A stretch of 7,624 nucleotides of DNA from positions 1 to 7,624 of the forward strand of contig CAIZGA010000505.1 of NCBI GenBank assembly GCA_903932385.1, written 5' to 3'. The notes beneath the pieces are model-generated. The model ran no database searches. It saw nothing but the letters and a program-made list of their open reading frames with translations, and was not told the origin of the DNA. The DNA is from an uncultured Acidobacteriota bacterium. GTDB taxonomy: Bacteria; Acidobacteriota; Terriglobia; Terriglobales; Acidobacteriaceae. A program made the translations under genes and the position numbers. This document shows, one piece after another, positions 6,658-7,624 of this stretch; positions within the stretch are counted from its first letter, which is position 1; every line of letters begins with the position of its first letter.

Positions 6658-6825
6658 CTACATGTCATCATCAGCCGACTCAGCATCCACTTCTTTTTCC
6701 TCAATATCCATGTCGCGAAATTCTGAAGAATCAAAGACCTCACCGCAGTCGAGGCATTCAACAAATTCCGCGTCCTCGTCCCGCGCAACAATACGCACCT
6801 TTGGATGCTTGCAGTTAGCAGTCAT
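6658..6825 (-). CDS. Small acidic zinc-ribbon-like protein (55 aa), function unknown
   Basis: A complete 55-codon frame runs from ATG 6825 to TAG 6658; an in-frame TGA lies four codons before the ATG, so the start cannot be further upstream. The product has C5-x-H7 and C24-x2-C27-G, a pattern fitting a single zinc-binding ribbon with the two ligand pairs flanking a short beta-like stretch (VRIVARDEDAEFVEC). The C-terminal half is strongly acidic, ending EKEVDAESADDDM. I do not recognise a named family. A promoter with TTGACA, 17 bp and GAAAAT sits upstream, which supports expression. No clear Shine-Dalgarno sequence is close to the ATG. It is divergent from the Rrf2 regulator and lies upstream of the fluoride riboswitch on the same strand. 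Nucleic-acid or protein-partner binding is likely for such ribbons, but this is inference. Confidence 0.72.
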   Translation of the reverse strand: MTANCKHPKVRIVARDEDAEFVECLDCGEVFDSSEFRDMDIEEKEVDAESADDDM

Positions 6826-6868
6826 GTGGGCTATTCAGACGTGGTAAAAATCTTCCCCCGTAGGCAGG

Positions 6869-6897
6869 ATTTTCCCTTGGCGCGCTGTGTATGTCAA
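6869..6897 (-). promoter_or_regulatory. Promoter of the zinc-ribbon gene
   Basis: A perfect -35 box TTGACA (6897 to 6892) is followed after 17 bp by GAAAAT (6874 to 6869), four of six bases of the -10 consensus. The predicted start is near 6862, giving a leader of about 37 nt before ATG 6825. Confidence 0.6.
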
Positions 6898-6971
6898 ACA
6901 CCAAATGCAGTTTATCTGCCCTCTATTTCTCGATATCCACAGGCGAAAATCACGGATGCCGGCTCTCCCCC

Positions 6972-7001
6972 TTGCTCCTACGACCACTCTAGTCCTATAA
7001 T
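6972..7001 (+). promoter_or_regulatory. Promoter of the Rrf2-family regulator
   Basis: A perfect -10 box TATAAT lies at 6996-7001, with TTGCTC at 6972-6977 as a weak -35 box after 18 bp. The predicted start is near 7008, giving a leader of about 49 nt. Two operator-like elements sit in the spacer and at the start site. The weak -35 box would suit a tightly controlled promoter. Confidence 0.6.
6982..6994. promoter_or_regulatory. IscR type-1-like operator core, upstream copy
   Basis: GACC-ACTCT-AGTC has the same 13-bp layout as the downstream copy, with one mismatch to GACT-N5-AGTC. It occupies the spacer just before the -10 box, where binding would block RNA polymerase. Confidence 0.4.
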
Positions 7002-7008
7002 CAATCCA

Positions 7009-7021
7009 GACTATTCCAGTC
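7009..7021. promoter_or_regulatory. IscR type-1-like operator core at the transcription start
   Basis: GACT-ATTCC-AGTC is a perfect 4-bp inverted repeat with the 5-bp spacing of the E. coli IscR type-1 core (GACTRWWWYAGTC), departing at only one core position. The flanking GGC on the right also fits. It starts one base after the predicted transcription start, so repression, probably by the regulator encoded just downstream, is the natural reading. Binding itself is inferred. Confidence 0.5.
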
Positions 7022-7036
7022 GGCGTTTGACCGCCG
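7021..7036 (+). other. Small hairpin in the regulator's 5' leader
   Basis: CGGCG-TTTGAC-CGCCG forms a 5-bp GC stem with a 6-nt loop about 20 bases before the start codon. It has no T-run and abuts the operator core. It may only stabilise the leader. Confidence 0.3.
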
Positions 7037-7056
7037 AAGATCGACCGGGACCCAAA

Positions 7057-7542
7057 ATGCTGCGTCTGACCAAAAAAGCCGACTACGGATTGATGGCTGT
7101 AAAGCTGCTGGCAGAGCATTGGCTGCGCCAACCTGACGAGGCCAACCGCGCCCTGAGCGCCAAGGACATCGCAGACGCGTACCACATTCCTCCGCAGCTG
7201 CTGGCTAAGATTCTGCAGACGCTGGCGCGCACTGGAATTCTGGTATCGCACGCGGGCATTTACGGCGGCTACTCGCTGGCTCGCAATCCTGAATCCATCA
7301 CCGCGTTTGAAATCATTCGCGCGATTGACGGCCCGCTCTTCATTACGTCGTGCATCACGGTGAATGGAAATTGCGACCTGGTCGGCACTTGCACCATCAA
7401 AGAACCATTGAGCAAAGTGAATGACAGCATTCGCGAAGTGCTCACAAAGATTCGAATGATTGACATGTGCGAGCCGCCCGTCGGCACAGCCCATGGCCAC
7501 GAAAAAACTGAGCTGGTCACACTCGACACTCACAGCCACTAA
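7057..7542 (+). CDS. Rrf2/IscR-family transcriptional regulator, probable Fe-S sensor
   Basis: The 161-residue product has the Rrf2 N-terminal winged helix: LTKKADYGLMAVKLLAEH (4-21), then the recognition-helix region LSAKDIADAYHIPPQLLAKILQTLARTGIL (33-62) and the wing HAGIYGGYSLAR (65-76). A dimerisation helix near 82-92 leads to C99-x6-C106-x5-C112, which corresponds to the three cysteines that hold the [2Fe-2S] cluster in IscR (C-x5-C-x5-C there). A fourth cysteine, C138, lies near the C-terminus. The His ligand found three residues after the last Cys in IscR is absent here. The ATG at 7057 was chosen because homology begins there and the promoter lies between it and any longer start; GGGA about 6 bases upstream is a weak ribosome binding site. 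The regulator probably represses its own operon in response to Fe-S status; SufR-like or IscR-like subtype cannot be decided from sequence alone. Confidence 0.9.
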   Translation: MLRLTKKADYGLMAVKLLAEHWLRQPDEANRALSAKDIADAYHIPPQLLAKILQTLARTGILVSHAGIYGGYSLARNPESITAFEIIRAIDGPLFITSCITVNGNCDLVGTCTIKEPLSKVNDSIREVLTKIRMIDMCEPPVGTAHGHEKTELVTLDTHSH

Positions 7543-7607
7543 AACATGCCCGTCCCACAGACGATTTGCAGTTTTGAAACTTAAGAAACACAGCGGAGAG
7601 AGAAACA

Positions 7608-7624
7608 ATGAGCCTTGATATCAC
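7608..7624 (+). CDS. Start of a downstream gene (cut by window edge)
   Basis: ATG at 7608 begins M-S-L-D-I-T before the window ends. GGAGAG at 7595-7600, 7 bases upstream, is a strong ribosome binding site. The 65-bp gap after the Rrf2 gene shows no terminator, so the two are probably co-transcribed. Rrf2 regulators of this type often head Fe-S cluster assembly operons, making a cysteine desulfurase or Suf protein a reasonable guess, but six residues cannot show it. Confidence 0.6.

Noticed and set aside
6846..6873. Inverted repeat AAAATC-N16-GATTTT in the zinc-ribbon promoter region
   Set aside because: The arms are short and AT-rich, and one arm is part of the -10 box and is likely not transcribed. 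It is easily a chance occurrence.
6933..6941. DnaA-box-like sequence ATATCCACA
   Set aside because: It is a single site with one mismatch to TTATNCACA, and there is no cluster or AT-rich unwinding region, so it gives no support for an origin.
6805..7056. N-terminal extension of the Rrf2 regulator to 6805
   Set aside because: It covers both divergent promoters and the start of the zinc-ribbon gene. Family homology begins at ATG 7057.

Overview
The window looks like a chromosomal segment of a fairly GC-rich Gram-negative bacterium. My best guess is Acidobacteriota, class Terriglobia. That rests on overall gene style and the combination of genes (MutS, AnmK, a solute-binding lipoprotein, CrcB, an Rrf2 regulator), not on a marker gene. 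No mobile element, CRISPR array, rRNA or tRNA was seen. Coding density is high and no gene-free stretch exceeds about 240 bases.

Layout, left to right. (1) Positions 1-493, minus strand: the N-terminal part of a CcsA/ResC-type cytochrome c assembly membrane protein that runs off the left edge. (2) Positions 494-674: a divergent control region with a perfect CRP-like palindrome, a TATACT -10 box for the leftward gene and an 8-bp hairpin in that gene's leader. (3) Positions 675-6041, plus strand: a tight three-gene run with overlapping ends, mutS (mismatch repair), anmK (anhydro-MurNAc kinase, peptidoglycan recycling) and a lipoprotein solute-binding protein of the peptide/SBP_bac_5 family with no permease genes beside it. 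(4) Positions 6044-6421, minus strand: crcB, a fluoride channel starting at TTG, meeting the previous gene tail to tail with only 2 bp between. Its leader (about 6508-6577) holds a clear fluoride (crcB-motif) riboswitch. (5) Positions 6658-6825, minus strand: a 55-codon acidic zinc-ribbon-like protein with its own TTGACA promoter. (6) Positions 7057-7542, plus strand: an Rrf2/IscR-family regulator with three clustered cysteines. Its promoter carries two IscR type-1-like operator cores. It is followed at 7608 by the first codons of another gene with a strong ribosome binding site, cut off by the right edge.

How they work together. The crcB unit is a self-contained fluoride response: the aptamer controls translation of the fluoride exporter, and the 3' strand of its pseudoknot is also complementary to the crcB ribosome binding site, which suggests a simple switching mechanism. 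The Rrf2 unit looks like an autoregulated Fe-S sensor heading an operon, probably for Fe-S assembly, although the downstream gene is too truncated to tell. The mutS-anmK-lipoprotein run joins DNA repair to cell-wall recycling and possibly to peptide capture. The overlaps point to co-transcription, but a functional link is inference only. I see no convincing wholly new system. The most original signals are the regulatory elements and the small zinc-ribbon protein.
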